DNA from: Idiomarina sp.
GTDB lineage: Bacteria > Pseudomonadota > Gammaproteobacteria > Enterobacterales > Alteromonadaceae
Direction: 5' to 3'
Length of the DNA: 64,000 nt
NCBI GenBank assembly: GCA_020831965.1
Contig: JAFIFP010000001.1
Coordinates: forward strand, 186,001-250,000
A model generated the notes under the pieces. It saw only the letters and a program-made list of their open reading frames with translations. It had not been told where the DNA came from and searched no databases. The position numbers and the translations under genes were made by a program. Positions 26,003-37,492 of this stretch are shown here, in pieces (position 1 is the first letter of the stretch; each line of letters starts with the position of its first letter).

Positions 26003-29000
26003 ATGTCACTAAAAACCAAGCCACTGTTGTTGGCATCGTCTATTTCGCTGGCGCTTATGGCTGCCGGTGCGAATGCGACCGACATCGGAGTTGTTGTTGA
26101 GTCAATGGAACGCAGTCAGCAGAACAATGCTGCATTAAAGCGCCAAGGCCGCTCACCTCTCCGTATCGAACAACCGACTTATTACATTGTACAGCTCGAA
26201 GACGCGCCAATTGCCACCTATGAAGGTGGAGTGAGTGGTCTCGCTGCAACTCATCGGTCGGCTACGGGTGCTGACCGTCTCCAAGTGAACTCTATCGCTG
26301 CACGCGAATACGGTGCTTTTCTAACATCACGGCAAAATGATTTTGTATCTCAATTACGCAGCGAGATGCCTGGTGTGCAGGTGCATCAGCAGTTCACTAC
26401 GGTATTGAATGCTGTCGTCGTTAAATCAAAAGACGACAATTTAATGAGTTCACTTCGTGCAATGCCTGGAGTGCGTGCTGTCTATCGCAATGAAATGCGG
26501 TACGAGCAAATGGACTCCTCACTCGATTTGATTAATGTTCCACAGGTTTGGGACATGATTGGTGGTCGAGCGAATGCCGGTGAAGGCGTTCGCGTTGCGA
26601 TAATCGATGGTGGTATTCGCCCTGAGAACCCGATGTTCTCCGGGGATGGGTTTACTGCACCGGCTGATTTGCCAAATGATGACTATTGCTCCACCGAAGA
26701 CCCAACTTTTTGTAACGACAAGCTGATAGTAGCTCGATTTTCGCAGCCGACCTTCACTGTGAATCAAAATGAGTATTTAAGTCCGTTGGATTACGGCGGA
26801 CACGGTACTCACGTTGCGGGAACTGCGGTTGGTAATATTACCGATGCTCAAATCGGTGGTTCTGAATTTGAGATTTCCGGTGTCGCTCCAGGCGCTTACT
26901 TGATGGTGTATAAAGCACTATTCCGTCCACCGACAGGTGCAGGTTCAGGCTCAGACGTAATGTTGTTGGAAGCACTTGAGCACGCGGTAAATGACGGTGC
27001 TGATGTGATCAACAACTCATGGGGTGGCGGCCCCGGTGGTAGTCCAGACAGCTCGGTGTATGCGTCTGTATTTGAAGCAGCTGAAGAAGCTGGTGTGGTG
27101 GTAGTCACTTCGGCTGGTAACTCAGGTCCTAACGAGCGCAGCATTGGTTGCCCAGGCTGTGTGGAAGCGGGTATTACCGTTGCTGCATCATCTACGGGTC
27201 GTATTTTAAGTAACTTCGTGAACTATGGTGACAGCGCTTATACCGCAACACCGGGCTCCGGAAACTTCACTATTACTTCGCGAATTGAAGGCCAATTGGT
27301 GCGTGCCGAGTCGGCTCAAACGGGGAATATTTTGGGTTGTAACAGCTACCCAAGCAATTCTCTGAATGATCGCATTGTGTTGGTGAATCGCGGTACCTGT
27401 ACTTTCACAGAAAAAGCGAACAATGCAGCGGCAGCTGGCGCCATCGGTATGATAGTTGTCAACAATGAAGCCGGCACCATCTCCATGGGAATGGAAGGCT
27501 CGACGTTACCTGCTGTTATGATCTCGGATACAGCAGGACAAGCCATTCGCAATAACTTCTCTTCAGGCCAGTCAGTGACGCTCACGCCGTTTGAAGCGCT
27601 TACTCAAGACAGCGACATTCATCGCTTGGCAAACTTTAGTTCACGTGGTCCAAATGGAGCGAGCCGGTTCTTGAAGCCCGATATTACTGCGCCAGGTGTA
27701 CGTACGTTATCTGCGGATTCACCTGATCTGGTTGGCGATTTCGGCTTGAAATCTGGAACGAGTATGGCGGCGCCTCATGTGGCCGGTGCTGCTGCAATTT
27801 TGAAGCAGGAACGTCCAGAACTGAATGCATTCCAAATGAAGTCAATATTGATGGGCTCCGCGAACAATGCCGTGGTGCAAAATCACAATAATGACAATCT
27901 GGCTAATCCCTTTGGACAGGGCGCAGGCGTGCTCGATGTTGAGGGTGCGTTCGGTGCGATGGCAGCATTAAACACGCCATCTTTTGTAAATAATAGCTGC
28001 ATGTTGTCTTGCGACTTCACGCGTTCAGTAACCAATTTAGGTGATTCTGAGCGAACGTGGAACCTGAGCGTTAACATGCATGAGGGTTCTGCGATTGTTG
28101 AGCTGGATGAAACGTCTCTCACCATTGCAGCTGGCGAATCTGCTGACTTTGTGTTGAGCGTCGACTCACGCTTCATGCCGGAAGGATGGGCATTTGGCTA
28201 TGTGACTCTGACGGATAGCTCGAGTAGCGCAGAACAGACCTTCCCTATTGTAATTTCAACTTCGCGAGCAAGCGACAGCAGCATTTTGAGTACTGTGGTG
28301 ACGTCTGGCGAGCCGAGTTGGGGAAGTCGTGTACGTGTTGAAACGACTATGAACAGTCCCGTTATTAACGAGTTGGTTAGTGTTCGAATTGATCTACCAG
28401 AAAGTCTTGGAATTAACGAAGGCAGCATTGAAGTTGATGCAGTCAATGGTACTGGCGCACTAAGTATTGAAGCAGATCATTTGCTTTGGGAAGGTGAGTT
28501 CAATATGCCAGCGGGTGATAATGCGATCGTGAGCACTACAGCACCATTCGCATCATTGTCAGATGTCCCAGCGGCAAATCTGCAGTTCGAAGCCTCTGTT
28601 GGGTGCAGTGATTCCGATACCATCTGTGATGAGATTCGAATCCCTCTGACGGGAATCGATAGCATAGGCGGACTACCTTTCAACGGTGAGCGGTACTCGA
28701 ACCTCACCATTTGGGAGAATGGGCTGATTGCATTAGGTACCTCAAATGTCGCAGAGACTTGGGTTAATCGTTCGATTCCAAGTGAAGAGCTCCCAAATAA
28801 CATTCTCGCCCCGTTTTGGACCGACTTTGTAGTTGGTGGTCCGCTTGGTGGTGACGTGTACTATGCGGGTGTTACTGTTGGCTCTGACACGTACTTGGTG
28901 ATTGAGTGGCGCGAAGTTCGTCTATGGCGCGAGGAGCCGTCAGTTGACGATCCAAGCTATACCTTTAGCGTGTGGATGCGGGTCGGTGAAGATGCGGAAG

Positions 29001-29653
29001 ACGATATCATCTTTAATTACACTGAAATCCCAAGCATGCCATCGTCCGTAACCATTGGTCTCGAAGATTTCCGTGGCCTTGCCGGTGTGGAATATCATTT
29101 CGATGGCGCGGGTGATTCAGTAACCTCGGGCGACGCACTTGCTGCAAGCTTAGTTACTGCTGAAACGTCGCTCTTTATTGGCTTCGACTTACCATTAGAC
29201 TTTGTGGTGAATGCCGAAGCGACTACGGGTTACAGAGAGGTAGTGACTGTCGATGTGTTGAATATTCAAACCTTCCCGATCTTCTCTGATGTGGTGTCGT
29301 CAAGCTTTACTGCCGGTGGTGAAGACTATATGTCTTTCGCTCCTGTCCTGGTGGAACCGCGTGGCAACCCGCGCTTGCAGTTGGCTAGTACGTCTGAAAA
29401 CGGAATTGTGTCTATCTCTGGGGCGACACAGAATAATATCCGTTATCAGCCAAATGAAGGCTTTGACGGTGTGGACACTGTGCGTTATCGCTTTGTGGAC
29501 GACACGGGTGCGCAAAGTGCGGAAGGAACTCTCACAATTACCGTTGAACCTCGTCGCAGTAGCAAACCTTGGTATCTTGGTTCGTTTGGTATCTTTATCG
29601 GATTATTTATGGTGTTAGTGGGCATGCGCCGCTTTCATCGTATGACCCGATAA
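26003..29653 (+). CDS. Large secreted S8 (subtilisin-like) serine peptidase
   Basis: 1216 residues from ATG 26003 (AAAGGA eight bases upstream). Order: signal peptide to ANA-TD; I9-type propeptide (about 55-170); S8 domain with Asp202 (AIIDGGI), His267 (GGHGTHVAGT), oxyanion Asn in VINNSWGGG and Ser in GTSMAAPHVAG (about 590); a PA domain inserted between His and Ser (NRGTCTFTEKANNAAAAGA); then several beta-sandwich domains, and near the C-terminus an Ig-like repeat (GVDTVRYRFVDDTG). The end is RRSSKPW, a hydrophobic helix and MRRFHRMTR, which looks like a C-terminal sorting anchor. Likely a major extracellular protein-degrading enzyme. Confidence 0.93.
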   Translation: MSLKTKPLLLASSISLALMAAGANATDIGVVVESMERSQQNNAALKRQGRSPLRIEQPTYYIVQLEDAPIATYEGGVSGLAATHRSATGADRLQVNSIAAREYGAFLTSRQNDFVSQLRSEMPGVQVHQQFTTVLNAVVVKSKDDNLMSSLRAMPGVRAVYRNEMRYEQMDSSLDLINVPQVWDMIGGRANAGEGVRVAIIDGGIRPENPMFSGDGFTAPADLPNDDYCSTEDPTFCNDKLIVARFSQPTFTVNQNEYLSPLDYGGHGTHVAGTAVGNITDAQIGGSEFEISGVAPGAYLMVYKALFRPPTGAGSGSDVMLLEALEHAVNDGADVINNSWGGGPGGSPDSSVYASVFEAAEEAGVVVVTSAGNSGPNERSIGCPGCVEAGITVAASSTGRILSNFVNYGDSAYTATPGSGNFTITSRIEGQLVRAESAQTGNILGCNSYPSNSLNDRIVLVNRGTCTFTEKANNAAAAGAIGMIVVNNEAGTISMGMEGSTLPAVMISDTAGQAIRNNFSSGQSVTLTPFEALTQDSDIHRLANFSSRGPNGASRFLKPDITAPGVRTLSADSPDLVGDFGLKSGTSMAAPHVAGAAAILKQERPELNAFQMKSILMGSANNAVVQNHNNDNLANPFGQGAGVLDVEGAFGAMAALNTPSFVNNSCMLSCDFTRSVTNLGDSERTWNLSVNMHEGSAIVELDETSLTIAAGESADFVLSVDSRFMPEGWAFGYVTLTDSSSSAEQTFPIVISTSRASDSSILSTVVTSGEPSWGSRVRVETTMNSPVINELVSVRIDLPESLGINEGSIEVDAVNGTGALSIEADHLLWEGEFNMPAGDNAIVSTTAPFASLSDVPAANLQFEASVGCSDSDTICDEIRIPLTGIDSIGGLPFNGERYSNLTIWENGLIALGTSNVAETWVNRSIPSEELPNNILAPFWTDFVVGGPLGGDVYYAGVTVGSDTYLVIEWREVRLWREEPSVDDPSYTFSVWMRVGEDAEDDIIFNYTEIPSMPSSVTIGLEDFRGLAGVEYHFDGAGDSVTSGDALAASLVTAETSLFIGFDLPLDFVVNAEATTGYREVVTVDVLNIQTFPIFSDVVSSSFTAGGEDYMSFAPVLVEPRGNPRLQLASTSENGIVSISGATQNNIRYQPNEGFDGVDTVRYRFVDDTGAQSAEGTLTITVEPRRSSKPWYLGSFGIFIGLFMVLVGMRRFHRMTR

Positions 29654-29677
29654 AACTAACGTAAAGTTGTCCTGATA

Positions 29678-29708
29678 AGGCCCGGTAATTGACTTACCGG
29701 GCTTTTTT
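29678..29708 (+). terminator. Terminator after the subtilase gene
   Basis: Nine-base stem GCCCGGTAA / TTACCGGGC with a 5-base loop followed by TTTTTTATT. Confidence 0.92.
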
Positions 29709-29768
29709 ATTGACCTAAACTAATGTTATAGTTATGTACTAATTATAAGGTACGCGCAGGGTATAGTG

Positions 29769-30410
29769 ATGGTGCTACTCATCGATAACTATGACTCGTT
29801 CACCCACAACCTTGCTCGCTACTTTGCAGAGCTGGGGCACATGGTGCAGGTGGTTCGCAACGACGTACTGACGGTAGCAGAACTCGCTGCCTTAAAGCCA
29901 GCAGCAGTGGTCATTTCGCCGGGGCCTTGCACTCCAGACGATGCAGGCGTGTCATTGGCAGCGATTGAATATTTTGCGGGCCGCGTGCCATTACTTGGTG
30001 TTTGTCTTGGGCATCAAGCGATTGGTCAGGTATTTGGGGCCAAGGTTGTGCGATCAGCGCGAGTGATGCATGGAAAACGCTCCCAAGTTCAGCATGACGC
30101 AAGAGAGCTATTTGCAGGTGTGTTGAATCCGCTCACTGTAGTTCGCTATCACTCATTGGTGCTGGAGGAGTCGTCGTTACCTGCCGATATAGAGGTAACA
30201 GCACGCGTCGCATGCGTTGGTGAACATGCCGAAGTGATGGCAATTCAACATCGACACCTGCCCTTATATGGAGTCCAGTTTCATCCGGAGTCCGTCATGA
30301 GCCAACAAGGGCATGATTTGTTAAAGAATTTTTGCCGGCTTGCGGGTCTCACCCCAGCCGCGAAGGAATTATCACGCGAAATGCTTGCGGAGCATTCGCT
30401 AAGTGGTTGA
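29769..30410 (+). CDS. pabA: Glutamine amidotransferase of aminodeoxychorismate / anthranilate synthase
   Basis: Supplies ammonia from glutamine to PabB (folate) and often also TrpE (tryptophan). 213 residues; nucleophile Cys79 in [11 protein letters not shown], oxyanion-loop [11 protein letters not shown], and His/Glu in [14 protein letters not shown] 29769 is preferred over a GTG one codon upstream. It precedes the arginine genes, the order known from Shewanella and related to E. coli pabA-argD. PabA and TrpG cannot be separated by sequence alone; neighbourhood favours PabA. Confidence 0.9.
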   Translation: MVLLIDNYDSFTHNLARYFAELGHMVQVVRNDVLTVAELAALKPAAVVISPGPCTPDDAGVSLAAIEYFAGRVPLLGVCLGHQAIGQVFGAKVVRSARVMHGKRSQVQHDARELFAGVLNPLTVVRYHSLVLEESSLPADIEVTARVACVGEHAEVMAIQHRHLPLYGVQFHPESVMSQQGHDLLKNFCRLAGLTPAAKELSREMLAEHSLSG

Positions 30411-30426
30411 TAAGGAATACGCCAAC

Positions 30427-31614
30427 GTGAACTACCAACATTTTAAGGCAGTTTCAGAGAATCCGGACTCTCGCGATGTTGCATTGCTAGATCGGACGTT
30501 TACGGCGTTTCTTATTAGTCTTAGTTTCGCTCGGAAGCTCGACGAGCAGAGCGTATTTTTGGTTGAAGAGTCACAAGTTCGCCAACGAGAGTTGCTCGCT
30601 GTGGAACAACGTCGCCAGGAAGAACGACAGCGTATTGAAGCCTCTCGTCGTTACCAGCGCGAGGCCATGCATACGGAACTCCACGAGCGTATTTTGGAGC
30701 GCTTCCAGCAGACTCTCAACGACGGCGATTATATTCGTAACCGCGTTCTCGATATTTCATCTAATGCCATGTTGTTGCTGGACAATTTGAATGCGCGCGC
30801 TGTGTCTTTAAGTAAGCTAGAAGACTATGCCGTTTCTTTAAATTGGTTACATGACGGCTTAATTCGAATTGTGAATTTACCGCCATTTGCTGACTTAAGT
30901 GATCAGAAGCGTGTTCGCGTGACGAGTTTGCGCAATGCCATGAGTTTTATCGGTTCTGAAGACCTCCGTATTTTGGTCCCAGCGTTTGCCACGCAAAGCT
31001 GGATCCCAAGAGCCATGGAGCCTTTCAACTTGCTTCGCCGCAAGCTCTGGGAACACTCGCTCGGAACGGGCATTGCAAGTCAGGTGCTGGCGGAGTTGGA
31101 TGGCAACTGCGATCCACTGCTCGCGTATATGCTGGGCTTGTTCCATGACCTAGGGAAAGCCATTGTGGCGCGTCTGTACGCACTCATCTTTGATGAGATG
31201 CAGCGAGAAATGCTGCGTGACCTTCGTGAGGAAGTTCGCTCCGAGCGATACAGTGCATTACTCGAACTCGAGCCTTCGGAATTATTCTTGAGAAATCTGA
31301 TGATGCAGTTTGATCGCCAGGCGACCTTGTCTCTGTTTAATAGCCTCGACTTCAAATTTATTCCATTGCGGAGTCATTTAGAAGTCTATGCAAATACGCA
31401 AGAACTTGACGAGCTCACCGGTTACGCGCGCATCTTGTATCAGGCGAAGAGGTATTCTGAGTTTCGGATGATGCACAGTGCCAACTTGGTCACGACGGAT
31501 CAAGGTAAGTTGATGTGTAAGCACGCAAAATTGGGGCGTCATCAACTCGAAGTACTACGTACAGTCAATCTCAAACGTCTGCGATTAAGCCGCGGAACGG
31601 CCAACGAAGAGTAA
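30427..31614 (+). CDS. HDOD-domain signalling protein
   Basis: About 395 residues. The N-terminal third is a charged coiled coil (from SQVRQRELLAVEQRRQEERQ to about 110). The rest is an HDOD domain, with the degenerate HD motif in YMLGLFHDLGKAIVARLY. HDOD proteins are catalytically inactive HD relatives acting in stress, motility and cyclic-di-GMP signalling. Start is uncertain: GTG 30427 (AAGGA ten bases upstream) is listed; GTG 30403 would overlap pabA by eight bases. Its position between pabA and astC is unexpected, with no metabolic link obvious. Confidence 0.85.
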   Translation: MNYQHFKAVSENPDSRDVALLDRTFTAFLISLSFARKLDEQSVFLVEESQVRQRELLAVEQRRQEERQRIEASRRYQREAMHTELHERILERFQQTLNDGDYIRNRVLDISSNAMLLLDNLNARAVSLSKLEDYAVSLNWLHDGLIRIVNLPPFADLSDQKRVRVTSLRNAMSFIGSEDLRILVPAFATQSWIPRAMEPFNLLRRKLWEHSLGTGIASQVLAELDGNCDPLLAYMLGLFHDLGKAIVARLYALIFDEMQREMLRDLREEVRSERYSALLELEPSELFLRNLMMQFDRQATLSLFNSLDFKFIPLRSHLEVYANTQELDELTGYARILYQAKRYSEFRMMHSANLVTTDQGKLMCKHAKLGRHQLEVLRTVNLKRLRLSRGTANEE

Positions 31615-31620
31615 GTGCTT

Positions 31621-31638
31621 AGCGCATAATTATGCGCT
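31621..31638. other. Perfect 18-base palindrome after the HDOD gene
   Basis: AGCGCATAATTATGCGCT, four bases after the HDOD gene stop region and followed by CTTTCT. It may fold as a weak terminator (7-base stem, AATT loop) or be an operator upstream of astC. Confidence 0.5.
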
Positions 31639-31710
31639 CTTTCTGCAAAACTAATTTTCTTTAAAACCTCTTTTATATCAATGCTTTGCGTAGCAGACAT
31701 TTCAGTTTGA

Positions 31711-33024
<1,314 letters not shown>

Positions 33025-33026
33025 GT

Positions 33027-34040
33027 ATGTTGGTTGTGCGCCCCATTGAGGCGAGAGACTACGACGCGTTGTACCGCTGTGCCGTTGAATCAGGTTTTGG
33101 TTTTACGTCACTTCCGGTGGATGAAGCGTTGTTGCGGAGCCGAATTGGCCGAGCCGAAGAAGCATTTGGTCAGACAACGATAGCGACCCCCGGTGAGGAG
33201 GGCTATCTATTTGTTATGGAAGACCAGGCGACAGGAGAGGTAGTGGGCGTTAGTGGTATCGAAGCAGCCGTCGGTTTGACGGAAGCTTTCTACCATTATC
33301 GGCTGGGTACTGAGGTGCATCACTCGGAACAGCACAAGATTCATAAAGTCCTTAAAACATTAACCTTGTGTAATGACTACACCGGGTTTAGCGAGTTATG
33401 CACGCTGTTTTTGCGAGAGCCTTTTCGCAAGAATCGTAATGGTCGCGTATTGTCTAAGTTTCGACTCTTGTTTATGGCCGAGTTTAAAGCACGATTCGCT
33501 AAAAATGTGATTGCTGAAATGCGCGGTGTCTCTGATCAAGAGGGACGTTCACCATTTTGGACCTGGCTACAGAAGCATTTCTTCGATATGGATTTTGACC
33601 GAGCAGATCATTTGACCGGTATTGGTGATAAGGCATTTATCGCTGAGCTCATGCCGCGGCATCCAGTTTATGTCAATTTGCTCGAGGAATGCGCGCAGCA
33701 GGTAATTGGTGAAGTGCACGAAAATACCTTACCTGCTCTAAAACTACTGAAGTCAGAAGGTTTTAGGTTCCGTGGTTATGTGGATATCTTCGACGCAGGG
33801 CCAACCGTTGAGGCTGAGGTCAGTCAGTTGAAGACCGTCCGTAATAGTCGTGTACTAACGGTGACAATTGGCACACCAGAGAATGGCGAGGCGACCCTGA
33901 TTTGTAATCGCTCACTTGAGAACTTCCGAGCGCTTCAGGCTAAAGTGACAATGACCGACGAAGCCGTAGTGATGAAGCCAGAAGTCGCGGCTGCACTTGG
34001 TGTAAGCGAAGGTGATAAGGTTCGGTTAGCACCCTTATAG
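33027..34040 (+). CDS. astA: Arginine N-succinyltransferase
   Basis: First step of the AST pathway: succinyl-CoA plus arginine. 337 residues with family blocks VRPIEARDYDALYRCAVESG, FYHYRLGTEVHHSE, RFAKNVIAEMRGVSD and DQEGRSPFWTWLQKHFF. Starts two bases after astC, so translation is coupled. AstB and astE are not in this window and must be elsewhere for a complete pathway. Confidence 0.95.
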   Translation: MLVVRPIEARDYDALYRCAVESGFGFTSLPVDEALLRSRIGRAEEAFGQTTIATPGEEGYLFVMEDQATGEVVGVSGIEAAVGLTEAFYHYRLGTEVHHSEQHKIHKVLKTLTLCNDYTGFSELCTLFLREPFRKNRNGRVLSKFRLLFMAEFKARFAKNVIAEMRGVSDQEGRSPFWTWLQKHFFDMDFDRADHLTGIGDKAFIAELMPRHPVYVNLLEECAQQVIGEVHENTLPALKLLKSEGFRFRGYVDIFDAGPTVEAEVSQLKTVRNSRVLTVTIGTPENGEATLICNRSLENFRALQAKVTMTDEAVVMKPEVAAALGVSEGDKVRLAPL

Positions 34041-34083
34041 TGAGCATATTCAGGGCAGTGATGAACGCTGCAACATAGCGTAA

Positions 34084-35577
<1,494 letters not shown>

Positions 35578-35611
35578 TGACTAGCGTCACGCTAGCATAG
35601 GTAGGACATGC

Positions 35612-35962
35612 ATGATTGTTGAAACCAATGGTTACATTGAGTTAGTGCAGTACCTCTCTGAGAATATTGAGGTATTCACGCAACCAGCGCCTGCTGCAGA
35701 GCAGGCGTCCCAAACCGTTCGTGAGATGTTCGAAGAGCAATTATCGAACAGTATTATGGTGGTTTGTCAGCAGCATACTTTGGACCAAGCGCAGCGTTTG
35801 GACATAGTGCGGGAGGCGGATGCTATTCTCTATGATCTTGAGGAAGTGTTGGCGTCGGTCTTAAACACTTATCCAGGCCAACGTCAGCAAGCCTTTATCA
35901 CTGAATTTGTCGGTTTGGTGAAGAACCTAATCGACACCGAATTGAATAGGTACGATGCATGA
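35612..35962 (+). CDS. DUF3802 family protein
   Basis: 116-residue soluble, mostly helical, acidic protein (MIVETNGYIELVQYLSENIE ... FVGLVKNLIDTEL). This matches the DUF3802 family confined mostly to Alteromonadales and Vibrionales, where it also tends to sit after astD. Function unknown. AGGA lies just before the ATG. Its stop overlaps the next start as ATGA, so expression is coupled to the OsmC gene. Confidence 0.7.
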   Translation: MIVETNGYIELVQYLSENIEVFTQPAPAAEQASQTVREMFEEQLSNSIMVVCQQHTLDQAQRLDIVREADAILYDLEEVLASVLNTYPGQRQQAFITEFVGLVKNLIDTELNRYDA

Positions 35963-36372
35963 GTATGGAAGCCCGGGTCCAGTGGTTGAGCGAGCAAACC
36001 TTCGTCGCCACAAGTGGCAGTGGCCATCAAGTGGTGCTCGATGGAAACCAAGGTAAACACGCGCCGAGCCCGATGGAGATGGTGTTAATGGCCGCAGGCA
36101 GCTGCGCATCTGTGGACGTCGTAAGTATTTTACAGAAAGCTCGCCAAGCGGTGACCGCATGCGAGGTTCGCGTTTCTGCCGAGCGCGCGCAAGGAACGCC
36201 TGCGGTGTTCACGGCAATTAATCTGCACTTTATCGTGACGGGGCAGGACGTTGCTGAAAGTCATGTGGAGCGCGCAGTGCGGCTGTCAGCCGACAAGTAT
36301 TGCTCGGTCTCTATTATGCTCGGGCATTGTGCGAAAGTGTCACACAGCTTCGAAGTTAAGACTCCTGACTAA
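35959..36372 (+). CDS. OsmC family protein (YhfA-like)
   Basis: 137 residues. SPMEMVLMAAGSCASVDVVSIL contains the first conserved Cys of the OsmC family and DKYCSVSIMLGHCAKV the second. OsmC/Ohr proteins reduce organic peroxides; the YhfA branch is uncharacterised. In E. coli yhfA lies near prkB and crp; here prkB is convergent with a 17-base overlap at the 3' ends. Starts inside the previous stop codon (ATGA). Confidence 0.88.
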   Translation: MSMEARVQWLSEQTFVATSGSGHQVVLDGNQGKHAPSPMEMVLMAAGSCASVDVVSILQKARQAVTACEVRVSAERAQGTPAVFTAINLHFIVTGQDVAESHVERAVRLSADKYCSVSIMLGHCAKVSHSFEVKTPD

Positions 36373-37240
36373 CAATCCGTCCACGCCGCGACATGAGTTG
36401 TTCGATGAGCGGCGTGAGGATTAACTCCATTGCAAGCCCCATCTTTCCCCCCGGTACCACTAGCGTGTTGATCCGCGACATAAAAGAACCGTCGATCATC
36501 TGGAGGTAGTATGGGAAATCTACGCCTTGTACGCCTCGGAATCGAATTACCACAAAGCTCTCATCCATGGATGGGATATCTTTCGCACTGAATGGGTTCG
36601 ATGTATCCACGGTTGGAACACGCTGAAAGTTAATGTGTGTGCGCGAAAATTGCGGCACGATATGGTGAATATAGTCTTCCATACTGCGCACGATGCTTTG
36701 CGTCACGGCTTCGCGAGAATGCCCGCGTTCTGAGGTATCGCGAATTAACTTCTGAATCCATTCAAGGTTGACGATGGGGACCATACCAATCAGCAAGTCC
36801 ACGTGTTTACCTACATCATAGCCATCGCCACTGACTCCCGCATGAAGGCCTTCATAGAACAAAGCGTCCGTGCCTTCGGGTAGCGCTTCCCAAGGAGTAA
36901 AAGTACCCGGCATTTGGTTATATGGCACTGCATCGTCAAAGCTATGGAGATAGCGCCGGTGCTCACCTTGCCCGTTCTCACCGTACTGCCGAAACAAGGT
37001 TTCCAGTGCTTCAAAGTTATTCGCTTCGGGACCAAAGTAACTAATGTGCTTTCCTTGTTCTTGCGCTTTGCGAATCGCCACGTCCATCTCAGGTCGAGAG
37101 TAACGATGGAAGCTGTCACCTTCAACAAAGGCTGCGTTAACATTCAAATGCCTGAAAATATGGCGAACAGCCTGACTTGTGGTGGTGGTGCCAGAACCTG
37201 AAGAACCGGTCACGGCGATAATAGGGTGACAAACAGACAT
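36356..37240 (-). CDS. prkB: Phosphoribulokinase-like protein (PrkB, non-Calvin type)
   Basis: 294 residues with Walker A GSSGSGTTTTS, substrate-loop EGDSFHRYSRPEMD and the family block DVGKHVDLLIGMVPIVNLEWIQK. Members of this form occur in many gammaproteobacteria lacking RuBisCO, including E. coli, and their in vivo role is not established. No Calvin-cycle gene is in the window. Last gene of a WD40 lipoprotein-slyX-prkB unit with gaps of 7 and 8 bases. The 3' end overlaps the OsmC gene by 17 bases on the opposite strand. Confidence 0.9.
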   Translation of the reverse strand: MSVCHPIIAVTGSSGSGTTTTSQAVRHIFRHLNVNAAFVEGDSFHRYSRPEMDVAIRKAQEQGKHISYFGPEANNFEALETLFRQYGENGQGEHRRYLHSFDDAVPYNQMPGTFTPWEALPEGTDALFYEGLHAGVSGDGYDVGKHVDLLIGMVPIVNLEWIQKLIRDTSERGHSREAVTQSIVRSMEDYIHHIVPQFSRTHINFQRVPTVDTSNPFSAKDIPSMDESFVVIRFRGVQGVDFPYYLQMIDGSFMSRINTLVVPGGKMGLAMELILTPLIEQLMSRRGRIVSQES

Positions 37241-37248
37241 AGTAAATC

Positions 37249-37485
37249 CTAATAATGGGGCGGCTTTTCGTCAGCAGCGTTGTACGGCGTTCCGTCCTGC
37301 TGATCAACGAGTGGAGCAACTTTATCGGCGACGAGGCGGAGATGGCGTTGCAGTATATGAAGCTCCTCGCTTTGGCGGCTGACAAGCTGATTCAGCGAAT
37401 CTATCATATCTTCCTGAAAGGCGACTTGGCTCTCAAGATCGGTCATGCGCTGAGTGAGTTCCTCAAGGGTAGTTTCTTTCGTCAT
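37249..37485 (-). CDS. slyX: SlyX family coiled-coil protein
   Basis: 78 residues, almost all coiled coil (LTQRMTDLESQVAFQEDMID ... LVSRQSEELHILQRHLRLV) and ending in the signature PPHY. Function unknown; in E. coli slyX is divergent from fkpA. Here the WD40 lipoprotein gene is inserted between them. Confidence 0.92.
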   Translation of the reverse strand: MTKETTLEELTQRMTDLESQVAFQEDMIDSLNQLVSRQSEELHILQRHLRLVADKVAPLVDQQDGTPYNAADEKPPHY

Positions 37486-37492
37486 AGGGTAG

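Noticed and set aside
28198-28803. Long open frames antisense to the subtilase
   Set aside because: They are shadows of the coding frame, with no ribosome sites and compositions untypical of proteins.
36356-37240. Phosphoribulokinase as evidence of Calvin-cycle carbon fixation
   Set aside because: The PrkB form is common in heterotrophs without RuBisCO, and no other cycle gene is present.
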